This document shows, one piece after another, positions 17,322-25,244 of a stretch of DNA of 64,000 nucleotides. The notes beneath the pieces are model-generated. The model was not told the origin of the DNA. It did not search any database and was given only the letters and a program-made list of their open reading frames with translations. Both the position numbers and the translations under genes were made by a program. The stretch comes from Sporomusa malonica. Lineage in GTDB: Bacteria; Bacillota; Negativicutes; Sporomusales; Sporomusaceae. Each line of letters starts with the position of its first letter. Positions within the stretch are counted from its first letter, which is position 1. Location: the NCBI RefSeq assembly GCF_041428715.1, contig NZ_CP155572.1, one strand, 5' to 3'.

Positions 17322-18515
17322 ATGAACAAGACTGACAAAACATTAAAAAATTTAATGGATTCCAATCTGTATTCTCGCTATAGCGGACTTTTAGCCTTAT
17401 CCAATATTTCTTTACAGCTGATAGATACCAACGGTGATATTCTGCTTGAATTTAATCCGTCTCCCGATTTTTGCAAACTTATTTGCCAGGAGCGGGAAAC
17501 GCGGATCTGCTCAGATTATATTTCCAGATTAAATACAGGTAAGGGAGACCGATTTATCTGCCGTTATGGACTGGCAAACATTCTTTTGCCAGTCGTTATT
17601 AACAACCAAACCATAGGCTATGTCGTTGGCGCGCAGGTTTACTCGCCAGATAGTGAATATCAGAAATATCTGATTGATATAATGGCCATGGCACAAGATA
17701 AAAAGCTCGAACCGGAATTTATTGCCAAATCAATTGCGGCGATAAAAACCATTGAGGAAAACAAAATTGAAATTCATGAACAACTTTGTAACCATATTGC
17801 CCAAAATATTTGCTATGACTTTTCTGAAAGCATCAATAACACTGATAAGGCTATAGCAAGATTATCTATTGAAAAAGAAATGCTGGAAAAAAAGATTATT
17901 GACCTGGAAGCAAAAAATATGTCGCTGGTGATTAACCCGCATTTCCTCTTTAATACCTTAAATACCATAGCTCGTATCGCTTACTATGAAAAATCCCATA
18001 AGACGGAAGAACTCATATACTATCTTTCCGATTTATTGCGGTATAACTTAAAGCAAGACGATGAGTTACACACCATCGGAGCCGAGATGGATAATATCGA
18101 GAAATACCTTTATATTCAGAAAATAAGATTTAAAAATCGTCTGGAATATGACATTGATATTGCAGATCATATAAAGCCCCATAGAATACCCAATATGATC
18201 ATACAGCCCATCGTTGAGAATGCCCTTATCCATGGCATTACCCCTAAAAGGGACGGGGGCAAGATAAAAATTTACGCAGAAAAATATAAAAATGACATCA
18301 ATATTTCTGTCATAGATAATGGGAATGGCTTTCCCAAAGAAGTTTTACAAAGTCTTCAGCAATCCGAAAATAAGCTAGGAATAGGTTTTCGCAGTACGGA
18401 CAAACGGTTGAAACGATATTTCGGCGAAAATTACGGGTTAACAATCGCAAAATCAGACTATAGCGGAAGTACCGTCACCATCTCGATTCCCACAAAACCC
18501 AATGCGAGGAGATAA
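17322..18515 (+). CDS. PocR-domain sensor histidine kinase (LytS/YesM type)
   Basis: About 397 residues with no obvious membrane segment. Residues 15-160 look like a PocR ligand-binding domain, with Cys-containing FCKLICQE, ETRICSDY and RFICRYGL and the motif IGYVVGAQVY. A coiled-coil linker follows, then the His-kinase core NPHFLFNTLNTIARI and the ATPase motifs IVENALIHGI and DNGNGF. PocR domains are associated with sensing small metabolites, so choline or a product is a plausible ligand. The start is ambiguous: TTG 17310 or ATG 17322. The regulator gene begins two bases after the stop. Confidence 0.9.
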   Translation: MNKTDKTLKNLMDSNLYSRYSGLLALSNISLQLIDTNGDILLEFNPSPDFCKLICQERETRICSDYISRLNTGKGDRFICRYGLANILLPVVINNQTIGYVVGAQVYSPDSEYQKYLIDIMAMAQDKKLEPEFIAKSIAAIKTIEENKIEIHEQLCNHIAQNICYDFSESINNTDKAIARLSIEKEMLEKKIIDLEAKNMSLVINPHFLFNTLNTIARIAYYEKSHKTEELIYYLSDLLRYNLKQDDELHTIGAEMDNIEKYLYIQKIRFKNRLEYDIDIADHIKPHRIPNMIIQPIVENALIHGITPKRDGGKIKIYAEKYKNDINISVIDNGNGFPKEVLQSLQQSENKLGIGFRSTDKRLKRYFGENYGLTIAKSDYSGSTVTISIPTKPNARR

Positions 18516-18517
18516 CG

Positions 18518-19282
18518 ATGAGTGTAGTTTTAATTGTAGAAGATGAATTACTCGAATTGGAATTTCTCGAATCGATTGTGGCTGAAGAGCTTCTTCCTAA
18601 AGATAAAATAATCACTTGTGAAAATGGAATTCAGGCTGTCAAGCTGGCAAAAAAATACCGGCCGGACATTATAGTGATGGATATACTCATTCCGGAAATG
18701 GATGGCTTACAGGCTCTTCAGGAGATAAAGAAATTCCTTCCCCAGGCATGTGTTATGATCCTATCGGCCTGTTCAGACTTTTCCTATGCGCAAACAGCAA
18801 TTCGCCTCCGCGTTCAGGAATATTTGCTGAAACCCATTAAACCGTCTGTTTTCAAACAGGTATTCCATGATCTGTTGACTAGTGCAGCTGCATGCCAGGT
18901 ACAAGCCGACGAAGAAATTATGGAGCCAAAAACTAACCAGATGTATTTTATTGAAAAATCAATAAAATACATCCATGATAACTTTAAACAAAAATTACCC
19001 CTGCAACTGGTCTCGTCCAATGTATTTGTGAATCCCCAATATTTCAGCCGCATCTTTAAAAAAGAAGTAGGGGTCACCTATATAGATTATGTAAATAAAT
19101 TAAAGATTGAGTATGCCTGCAAATTGCTAGAAACGACCAATTATCCCGCCTATCGCATTTCCGGTGAATGTGGTTTTACTGATCCTTCTTATTTTAATCG
19201 TGTCTTCGTACAGCAAATGAATATGACCCCCAAAGCCTACAGAACAAGACATCTGTATGACAGCGCAGCAAATGATGGCTGA
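18518..19282 (+). CDS. AraC-type response regulator (YesN-like)
   Basis: A 254-residue response regulator. The receiver domain (1-120) has acidic EDE near the start, phosphoacceptor Asp in IIVMDILIPEMDG and the conserved Lys in LLKPIK. The C-terminal 100 residues are a double helix-turn-helix AraC domain with VFVNPQYFSRIFKKEVG and GFTDPSYFNRVFVQQM. With the kinase it forms a two-component pair that probably switches on the compartment operon upstream. Confidence 0.92.
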   Translation: MSVVLIVEDELLELEFLESIVAEELLPKDKIITCENGIQAVKLAKKYRPDIIVMDILIPEMDGLQALQEIKKFLPQACVMILSACSDFSYAQTAIRLRVQEYLLKPIKPSVFKQVFHDLLTSAAACQVQADEEIMEPKTNQMYFIEKSIKYIHDNFKQKLPLQLVSSNVFVNPQYFSRIFKKEVGVTYIDYVNKLKIEYACKLLETTNYPAYRISGECGFTDPSYFNRVFVQQMNMTPKAYRTRHLYDSAANDG

Positions 19283-19312
19283 TATCTTTGCCGCCGCCCC
19301 TTGGTTTCAAAC

Positions 19313-19350
19313 GTCTGCTTGACGGCATCTCACGTTAGGCAGGCTTTTTT
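19313..19350 (+). terminator. Terminator after the two-component genes
   Basis: A 12-bp stem containing G-U pairs (GTCTGCTTGACG with CGTTAGGCAGGC) and an 8-base loop is followed directly by TTTTTT, 31 bp after the response-regulator stop. Confidence 0.75.
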
Positions 19351-19370
19351 ACGTTTACTAAGCAGCTACT

Positions 19371-19979
19371 TTACCTTCTTTCTATTGAGTTCAAATAATT
19401 AAATAGTTTTTTTCGTGCCCGCTGCAAAGCATTATCTACGATTTTAGGATCAGACGCCAGTTTGTCTGAGATGTGCCGCTGCTTATATCCTTTAATATAT
19501 AATAGTATTACTTTCCGTTCAGTATGCGACAAATGCCCATCAATAAAGCTGGCGATCATGGTTGTAGTCTCTTGATTAATGATAACTTCAAGCGGGTCTT
19601 GTATCCGGTTCTGGACAAATAACCGGTCAATATATTCTTGTGTGCACTCCGAGCCTGAATTATGTGGCGTGTAGTTGAACGACCGCGAACTATTTATTGC
19701 CCAGTGCTTTTTTCTGTTGGCCATTGTTACCGAGGATTTAATCATATTTCTAATATTTACTTTTGCAATAAGGTCAAAGCTGTAGGGTCTATTCTTTTGA
19801 TAGGTCAATACCGCTTTATACAGTCCAAGAAGCCCCCATTGATAGAGATCATCAGTATCTCCACCTGGTAAGTAATATTTATTAGAATAAGCCTGAATGG
19901 TAGAGCGGAACTTATTTGCCAACAAATTAAATTCAGTATCTTTCAAAGAACCTGTCTGATCAAAACATGATTCCAGCAT
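19371..19979 (-). CDS. SigH-like RNA polymerase sigma-70-family factor
   Basis: A 202-residue sigma factor. Region 2 contains DDLYQWGLLGLYKAVLTYQ, matching the core-binding motif of SigH/Spo0H. Region 4 contains LSHTERKVILLYIKGYKQ and IVDNALQRARKKLFNYL, again like SigH. ATG 19979 is chosen because GGAGG lies 8 bases upstream; the longer frame to 20030 runs into a terminator. It stands alone between convergent and upstream minus-strand genes. It looks like a SigH paralogue rather than necessarily the sporulation factor itself. Confidence 0.85.
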   Translation of the reverse strand: MLESCFDQTGSLKDTEFNLLANKFRSTIQAYSNKYYLPGGDTDDLYQWGLLGLYKAVLTYQKNRPYSFDLIAKVNIRNMIKSSVTMANRKKHWAINSSRSFNYTPHNSGSECTQEYIDRLFVQNRIQDPLEVIINQETTTMIASFIDGHLSHTERKVILLYIKGYKQRHISDKLASDPKIVDNALQRARKKLFNYLNSIERR

Positions 19980-20022
19980 CTTATGAACCTCCGGTAATTT
20001 TATAATAATTAATATATAAGCA

Positions 20023-20049
20023 AAAAGCATGCCAAAGCGGCATGCTTTT
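20023..20049 (-). terminator. Terminator between the sigma-54 activator gene and the sigma factor gene
   Basis: An 11-bp perfect stem (AAAAGCATGCC and complement) with a 5-base loop. Its T-rich arm on the minus strand ends transcription of the activator gene at 20176 before the sigma factor gene. Confidence 0.8.
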
Positions 20050-20175
20050 CTAAAAAATCCCTGAAAGACTCAATTTTCGCTACAGCAAGACAAAAACAAT
20101 TAACTATTAGTTCAAATACAAACAAGCATAATCGACGTTTCGGTTCACTATTGCTAGCCCAGATTTACCTATACG

Positions 20176-21645
20176 TTAATCATGGTCGGCAAGCCGCGGA
20201 TTGGCTTTTTCAAGACGGTAGCTAAACGCCCTTCTGGTTATACCGAGCATTCGTGCTGCCTCTGCCTTATTTCCTTTATGCATGTCCAGAGCTTTTTCAA
20301 TAATGCGATCAGTATAATCGTCTAAACAAAACCCCCCTTGCGGCAGAGTAAAATTTAGAGGATCTATTATGCGGGCAAAACCGTTACTGAAATCACTAGA
20401 GAAATGAGAATTCAAAATCCCTAAGTGACAGGGTTTTACTTCTCTATCGTCGTACATAAACACTACCCATTCCATAGCGTTACGCAACTCGCGGACATTA
20501 CCAGGCCATTCATAGGCAAGCAATAGTTCAGCAGCTTCTGCTCCCAGCCTAACAAACCTTTTTCCTTTATCCTGAGCAAACTGCTTTAAAAATAGTTCTG
20601 CTAACGGAACAATATCTTCAGGGCGTTGGCGTAGCGCCGGGATCAAAATATGGCCTACTTTTAGGCGATAATAAAGATCTTTCCGAAAGGTCCCGCTTTT
20701 TAATCGCTCATAAAGATCGACATTTGTGGCACAAATAATCCGGATATCGGTCTTAATTCTCTGCAGTCCGCCCACGCGAAAGAATTCTTTCTCCTGGATC
20801 ACCCGCAGGAGCTTGGCCTGTAATTCCATCGACATCTCACCGATCTCATCGAGAAACAACGTCCCGCCCTGGGCTAAGTCTATTTTCCCTTTCTGGCCTT
20901 TGGTCAAACCGCCGGTATAGGCACCAGCCTCATAACCAAAAAGCTCACTTTCAAACAGAGTAGGGGATATAGCAGCGCAATTAATAGGCACGAAAGGCTC
21001 GCCGGATAATAAACAGCCGTTGTGAATCATTGAGGCAAAAAGTTCTTTTCCTGTCCCTGTCTCGCCCTCAATTAGGACTGGAATAGCGCGATCTGTATGA
21101 TATTTCTGTGCCTGTAATACTAGATTTTGCATAATCGGCGAAAAAAATCCTACTTGATGCGTGCCTGAAGTATGCGCCAGGACCTCTTTCAAGCGCTCCA
21201 GTTCCTGCCGTGTTTCCTCTGTAGCTGCTTCGACTTCGTAAATAAATTGTTCTTTTAATTGCCGATGCTCTTTTAAAATCAACCGCTGCTCAATCACACG
21301 CTGGATAATAATTGATAGTTCCTGTTCATTGATGGGCTTTAGCAGATAGTCGTAAGCGCCCGCCCGGAGCGCCTCGATTGCAAGTTCAACCTGGTTACTT
21401 GCAGTGAATAACACAACATCAGTATCTTTTCCTGCAGGTAATGCGGAAATTTTTCTCAGCAATTCCAGTCCGGTGATGCCGGGCATCATGATATCTGTCA
21501 AAACTAATGGAAAATAACATTCCGAAAAACGTTTTAACGCATCTTCACCATTCTCGCATTCAATTACATTGTGCCCTACCCGTGCGAGCGATTTTGCAAC
21601 ACAATATCGACTAAAGTGAGAATCATCAACAAGGAGAATATTCAT
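20176..21645 (-). CDS. Sigma-54-dependent response regulator (NtrC type)
   Basis: A 489-residue enhancer-binding protein. The receiver has Asp in LVLTDIMMPG and Lys in LLKPIN. The AAA+ domain has Walker A GETGTGKELFAS, Walker B GGTLFLDEIGEM and a sigma-54 contact loop reading GAYTG instead of the usual GAFTG. The C-terminus has a Fis-type HTH (NKAEAARMLGITRRAFSYRL). ATG 21645 has AAGGAGG upstream. Divergent orientation from the tct genes suggests it controls them. No partner kinase gene is adjacent. Confidence 0.92.
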   Translation of the reverse strand: MNILLVDDSHFSRYCVAKSLARVGHNVIECENGEDALKRFSECYFPLVLTDIMMPGITGLELLRKISALPAGKDTDVVLFTASNQVELAIEALRAGAYDYLLKPINEQELSIIIQRVIEQRLILKEHRQLKEQFIYEVEAATEETRQELERLKEVLAHTSGTHQVGFFSPIMQNLVLQAQKYHTDRAIPVLIEGETGTGKELFASMIHNGCLLSGEPFVPINCAAISPTLFESELFGYEAGAYTGGLTKGQKGKIDLAQGGTLFLDEIGEMSMELQAKLLRVIQEKEFFRVGGLQRIKTDIRIICATNVDLYERLKSGTFRKDLYYRLKVGHILIPALRQRPEDIVPLAELFLKQFAQDKGKRFVRLGAEAAELLLAYEWPGNVRELRNAMEWVVFMYDDREVKPCHLGILNSHFSSDFSNGFARIIDPLNFTLPQGGFCLDDYTDRIIEKALDMHKGNKAEAARMLGITRRAFSYRLEKANPRLADHD

Positions 21646-22120
21646 AAGGCCCTCCTTCTGGAGCTTCAAATTCATATGTAAAGAGATAATTTTTATATAT
21701 TTAACAGGTTGTTAGACCGGATTTGTGGAATGGCGATCGACCAGGAAAATCAGCCGCGGATATAAATAGTGGTATATAGTACATATATTCTCATATCTTC
21801 GCTGCAAATCCTCTATCCATGTCAGTTGCAACATTGCTAATGTAATATTCTGATATATAATTTTTGAATCGACCGCGATTAATTATCCGAATTATGAATT
21901 AGTATGAATTTTAGCTATAATTATATCAGGACATTATTATATACATAAATTCGACAACCTAAGGTGTATTGACAAAAATTTATCCAAATTGATATGAAAA
22001 GTCTTATGTCGAAATGTTCGGAATATTGCGCTAAAGAAGAAGGGTTTTGGAAGGGAGGCTATAACTTAATTATTTAACCTTGTTTTTATTAATTATTAAA
22101 ATGGGAGTGTGGAAAAATTG
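21646..22120 (+). promoter_or_regulatory. AT-rich regulatory region upstream of tctC
   Basis: A 475-bp gap without genes. A sigma-70-like promoter is visible: TTGACA at 21969 and TATGAA at 21993, 18 bp apart. It is flanked by inverted half-sites TTCGACA (21950) and TGTCGAA (22007), candidate operator arms. I looked for the GG-N10-GC core of a sigma-54 promoter and found none, which is odd given the divergent sigma-54 activator. Confidence 0.45.
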
Positions 22121-23155
22121 ATGTTTTCAAAAAAAACAAAACTATTGTCGGTTCTGGTCGCCAGCGTACTAGTAACCAGTTTAGCTGGTTGCAGTAAACA
22201 ATCAGCAGGTACTGACGAAAAGAAAGCTTGGGCGCCGCAGAAACAAGTTACAATTATGGCAGTTGCAGGTGCTGGCGGTGGACTTGACATGGTTGCCAGA
22301 ACTATGACTAAAATCTTTGATCAAAAGAAGATTGTTACTCAGCCAATGATGGTTGAGAACAAACCGGGCGGCGGACAAGTAACAGGTACTGTTGCTTTTG
22401 CTAACCAGAGTTCTAAAGACGAGCATAAACTACTGATAGCTTCGACTCCTTTTATCTTAAATCATATAAAGAGAGACGGTAACAGCCCGATCGGTCCAGA
22501 TCAAATCTATCCGTTAGCTATGCTGCAGGGAGATTATGGTGTAATTGCTGTTAGCGCAGAATCTCCGTACAAAACTTTAAAAGATCTTATGGATGCAGCC
22601 AAGGCTAATCCAGCCAGCATTACATTCGTCGGTGGCGGCGCCCCTGGAACCTGGGATCACCTGAATATTATCCAGGTTGCACGTAAAGCCGGCGTCGATC
22701 TGAAAGCAATCAAATATAATCCGTATGACGGTGGCGGTGAAGCCTTAACTGCTCTTCTTGGCGGTCATGGTGCGGCTTTGACGTCTGATGTATCCTCCAT
22801 TAAGCAGTATCTTCTGGCTGGTAAGGTACGTGTATTAGGTGTAGGTTCCAAAGAAAGAATGACTGGCGACGAGGTCATGAAAGCTGTCCCAACCTATAAA
22901 GAACAGAATTACGACGTTGTTACCGTTAATTGGCGGGGAGTTTTCGCTGGTAAAGATATACCTGAACCTGCTAAGAAATACTGGGGCGAAAAAGTAGCAG
23001 AATTGGCAAAAACTCAAGAATGGAAAGATGACCTGAAGAAACAAGGTGTTATCGAAATGTATGCAGATGCCAAAGGTTTCTATGATCATATCAAAGCTGA
23101 ACAAAAGATATACACCGAACTTTATAAAGAAATGGGTATGGCTGTAAAAGAATAA
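22121..23155 (+). CDS. tctC: Tripartite tricarboxylate transporter substrate-binding lipoprotein
   Basis: About 344 residues. A lipoprotein signal peptide (LLSVLVASVLVTSLAGCSK) puts the lipidated Cys just after LAG. The mature part has the Bug/TctC features ITIMAVAGAGGGLD-like (VTIMAVAGAGGGLDMVAR), NKPGGGQVTGT and FVGGGAPGTWD. It should capture a carboxylate, probably citrate or a relative given the catabolic genes downstream. The start is uncertain between GTG 22109, TTG 22118 and ATG 22121. Confidence 0.92.
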   Translation: MFSKKTKLLSVLVASVLVTSLAGCSKQSAGTDEKKAWAPQKQVTIMAVAGAGGGLDMVARTMTKIFDQKKIVTQPMMVENKPGGGQVTGTVAFANQSSKDEHKLLIASTPFILNHIKRDGNSPIGPDQIYPLAMLQGDYGVIAVSAESPYKTLKDLMDAAKANPASITFVGGGAPGTWDHLNIIQVARKAGVDLKAIKYNPYDGGGEALTALLGGHGAALTSDVSSIKQYLLAGKVRVLGVGSKERMTGDEVMKAVPTYKEQNYDVVTVNWRGVFAGKDIPEPAKKYWGEKVAELAKTQEWKDDLKKQGVIEMYADAKGFYDHIKAEQKIYTELYKEMGMAVKE

Positions 23156-23173
23156 TTGTTAACATTATGAACC

Positions 23174-23213
23174 GTGGAGAAGAGCTTCTCTCTTGCTCTT
23201 CTCCACAGTTTTT
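23174..23213 (+). terminator. Intra-operon terminator between tctC and tctB
   Basis: A perfect 12-bp stem (GTGGAGAAGAGC and complement) with a 9-base loop is followed by AGTTTTTTAG. It lies 18 bp after the tctC stop. Partial read-through would make the binding protein more abundant than the membrane subunits, as is common in such operons. Confidence 0.88.
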
Positions 23214-23235
23214 TAGAAAGGAAGTGGAAAATACT

Positions 23236-23679
23236 GTGGTTAAAACATTTGATCGCTATGCGAGCGTTGTTTTCCTGGCTTTAGGTATCGCGGTTTTTAT
23301 GTATATCCAAAGCATAGAGGTATCGACTGCAGGAAGTTCTATCGGGCCCAAAGAGCTTCCGTCTTTGCTGGCGGTAATTCTCGTGATGCTCAGTTTGGTA
23401 AATCTGTATCAAGCAATGAAGTCTAAAACAAAAGCTAAGGAAGAAAAGCTGGAGTACAAGAAGTTTTTAATTACGTTTATATCGTTGATTCTTTATGCGC
23501 TATTACTTGAGCCGCTTGGCTACGTTATTTCCACCTCTTTATTTTTATTTATTGGCTTTCAAAATATGGAAAAGGGTGGCTATTTGAAGTCGGCACTCAT
23601 TGCTGGTGCTTTTGCGGGTAGTGTTTATTATCTCTATGTAGAAATTGCTCAAGGCGTATTGCCACCAATGCCGTTTTAA
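23236..23679 (+). CDS. tctB: Tripartite tricarboxylate transporter small membrane subunit
   Basis: A 147-residue protein with four predicted membrane helices, matching TctB: a first helix around ASVVFLALGIAVFMYI, the periplasmic GSSIGPKELPSLLA, then helices around ITFISLILYALLL and the C-terminal region. GTG 23236 is chosen because the longer frame from 23167 would begin inside the terminator hairpin. A purine-rich AAAGGAAGTGG lies upstream. Confidence 0.85.
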   Translation: MVKTFDRYASVVFLALGIAVFMYIQSIEVSTAGSSIGPKELPSLLAVILVMLSLVNLYQAMKSKTKAKEEKLEYKKFLITFISLILYALLLEPLGYVISTSLFLFIGFQNMEKGGYLKSALIAGAFAGSVYYLYVEIAQGVLPPMPF

Positions 23680-23691
23680 GGAGGGGATAGA

Positions 23692-25215
23692 ATGGAATCA
23701 TTACAATTTCTTTTTCAAGGTCTCAGTATAGCCTTACAGCCTCTTAATCTTCTATTTGCATTTTTCGGCTGCCTGATAGGGACGCTGGTAGGTGTACTGC
23801 CAGGCATCGGTCCAATCAGCGGCGTGGCCCTTCTAATTCCGGTGGCAGCAATGGCTACAAGTTCCTTGCCGATGGAACAAGCGGCCACAGCCTCGATCAT
23901 TTTGCTGTGCGGTGTTTATTACGGCGCAATGTACGGCGGATCGACAACAGCCATCTTAATCAACACGCCAGGGGAAAACTCTTCGGTATGTACGACTTTG
24001 GACGGCTATCAAATGGCGAAACAAGGACGGGCAGGGGTTGCTTTGGCTATTTGTGCCATTGGTTCCTTTGTCGCCGGTGTCATTGCGTGTATCGGACTTG
24101 TATTTATGGCTGTTCCTCTCTCCGAGTTTGCTTTAAAGTTTAGTCCTGCCGGTCAATTCTCTCTGATGATTTTGGGGCTTTGCGCCTTAAGCAGTCTGGC
24201 CGGCAAATCTCAGGTTAAAGCTTTTATGATGACCACGCTGGGTTTAATCCTGTCTATGGTGGGCGTTGATCCCATATCGGGAGTAGCGCGTATGACTTTT
24301 AATTATTCAGAGCTTTATAGCGGTATCGAATTTTTAACACTGGCTGTAGGCATGTTTGCACTGGGCGAAGTCTTTAAGACAATTCTAACCAATGATTATG
24401 CCGATGGTGAGCCTATTAAAGTCGGCAGCATCATACCCAGCAAAAAAGATTTGAAAGACAGCGCCCTGCCAATTCTGCGTGGTTCGCTGCTAGGCTTCTT
24501 CCAGGGATTGATACCTGGATGTGGAGCCACGTTATCTTCGTTTATGGTTTACACGGTTGAGAAAAAATTAAGCCCCAATAAAGCGAACTTCGGTAAGGGA
24601 GCTATTGAAGGGGTAGCTGCACCGGAAGCCGGCAATAACGGAGCCTCCGGGGGAGCCATGATTCCTTTATTAACTTTAGGGATTCCGGGCACAGGTACCA
24701 CAGCTGTTTTGATGGGCGCCCTCATCATGTTTAATATCACTCCTGGTCCCCTTTTATTCCAAGACCATCCGGAAGTAGCCTGGGGTTTGATTGCCAGTAT
24801 GCTGGTAGGTAATGTTATGCTGTTAGTTTTAAATCTTCCGTTGGTTAAAGTCTTTGCCAAAGTTATTGAAACACCGCCTAAATACCTGATACCAGGGATA
24901 ATTGCTATCTCTGTGTTCGGTGTTTATGCTGTACAAGGCAGTCTATTTAACCTGTTTTTGATGATTGGCAGCGGTGTTGCCGCTTACTACCTGTCCAAAA
25001 ATGATTACCCGATAGCGCCAATTGTTCTATCCCTTATTTTGGGACCCATGATTGAGAATAACCTGCGCAGAGCCATGAACCTTTATAACGGTGATTACAC
25101 CATGTTTGTTAAGGATCCGATCTCATTAGTATTTCTGACTATTGCCTTCTTATGGGTTGCCATACCGCAAATCATGAAATTAAGGGGTAAAAAGGTACTT
25201 GTAGAAGAAGGTTAA
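23692..25215 (+). CDS. tctA: Tripartite tricarboxylate transporter large membrane subunit
   Basis: A 507-residue protein with about 12 membrane helices, the usual TctA size. The hallmark GTLVGVLPGIGPISGVALL near the N-terminus and the repeated LLGFFQGLIPGCGATLSSF and GASGGAMIPLLTLGIPG motifs are present. With TctB it forms the sodium- or proton-coupled translocator. GGAGGGG precedes ATG 23692. The hydratase gene follows after 29 bp. Confidence 0.94.
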   Translation: MESLQFLFQGLSIALQPLNLLFAFFGCLIGTLVGVLPGIGPISGVALLIPVAAMATSSLPMEQAATASIILLCGVYYGAMYGGSTTAILINTPGENSSVCTTLDGYQMAKQGRAGVALAICAIGSFVAGVIACIGLVFMAVPLSEFALKFSPAGQFSLMILGLCALSSLAGKSQVKAFMMTTLGLILSMVGVDPISGVARMTFNYSELYSGIEFLTLAVGMFALGEVFKTILTNDYADGEPIKVGSIIPSKKDLKDSALPILRGSLLGFFQGLIPGCGATLSSFMVYTVEKKLSPNKANFGKGAIEGVAAPEAGNNGASGGAMIPLLTLGIPGTGTTAVLMGALIMFNITPGPLLFQDHPEVAWGLIASMLVGNVMLLVLNLPLVKVFAKVIETPPKYLIPGIIAISVFGVYAVQGSLFNLFLMIGSGVAAYYLSKNDYPIAPIVLSLILGPMIENNLRRAMNLYNGDYTMFVKDPISLVFLTIAFLWVAIPQIMKLRGKKVLVEEG

Positions 25216-25244
25216 GCCTGGACAAGAGGAGGGCAGAGTGACGT

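Noticed and set aside
19980..20030. Extended N-terminus of the sigma factor
   Set aside because: It overlaps a terminator and lacks a ribosome site; ATG 19979 has GGAGG at the right distance.
23167..23235. Extended start of tctB
   Set aside because: The extra 23 codons lie in a terminator hairpin and encode no TctB-like sequence.
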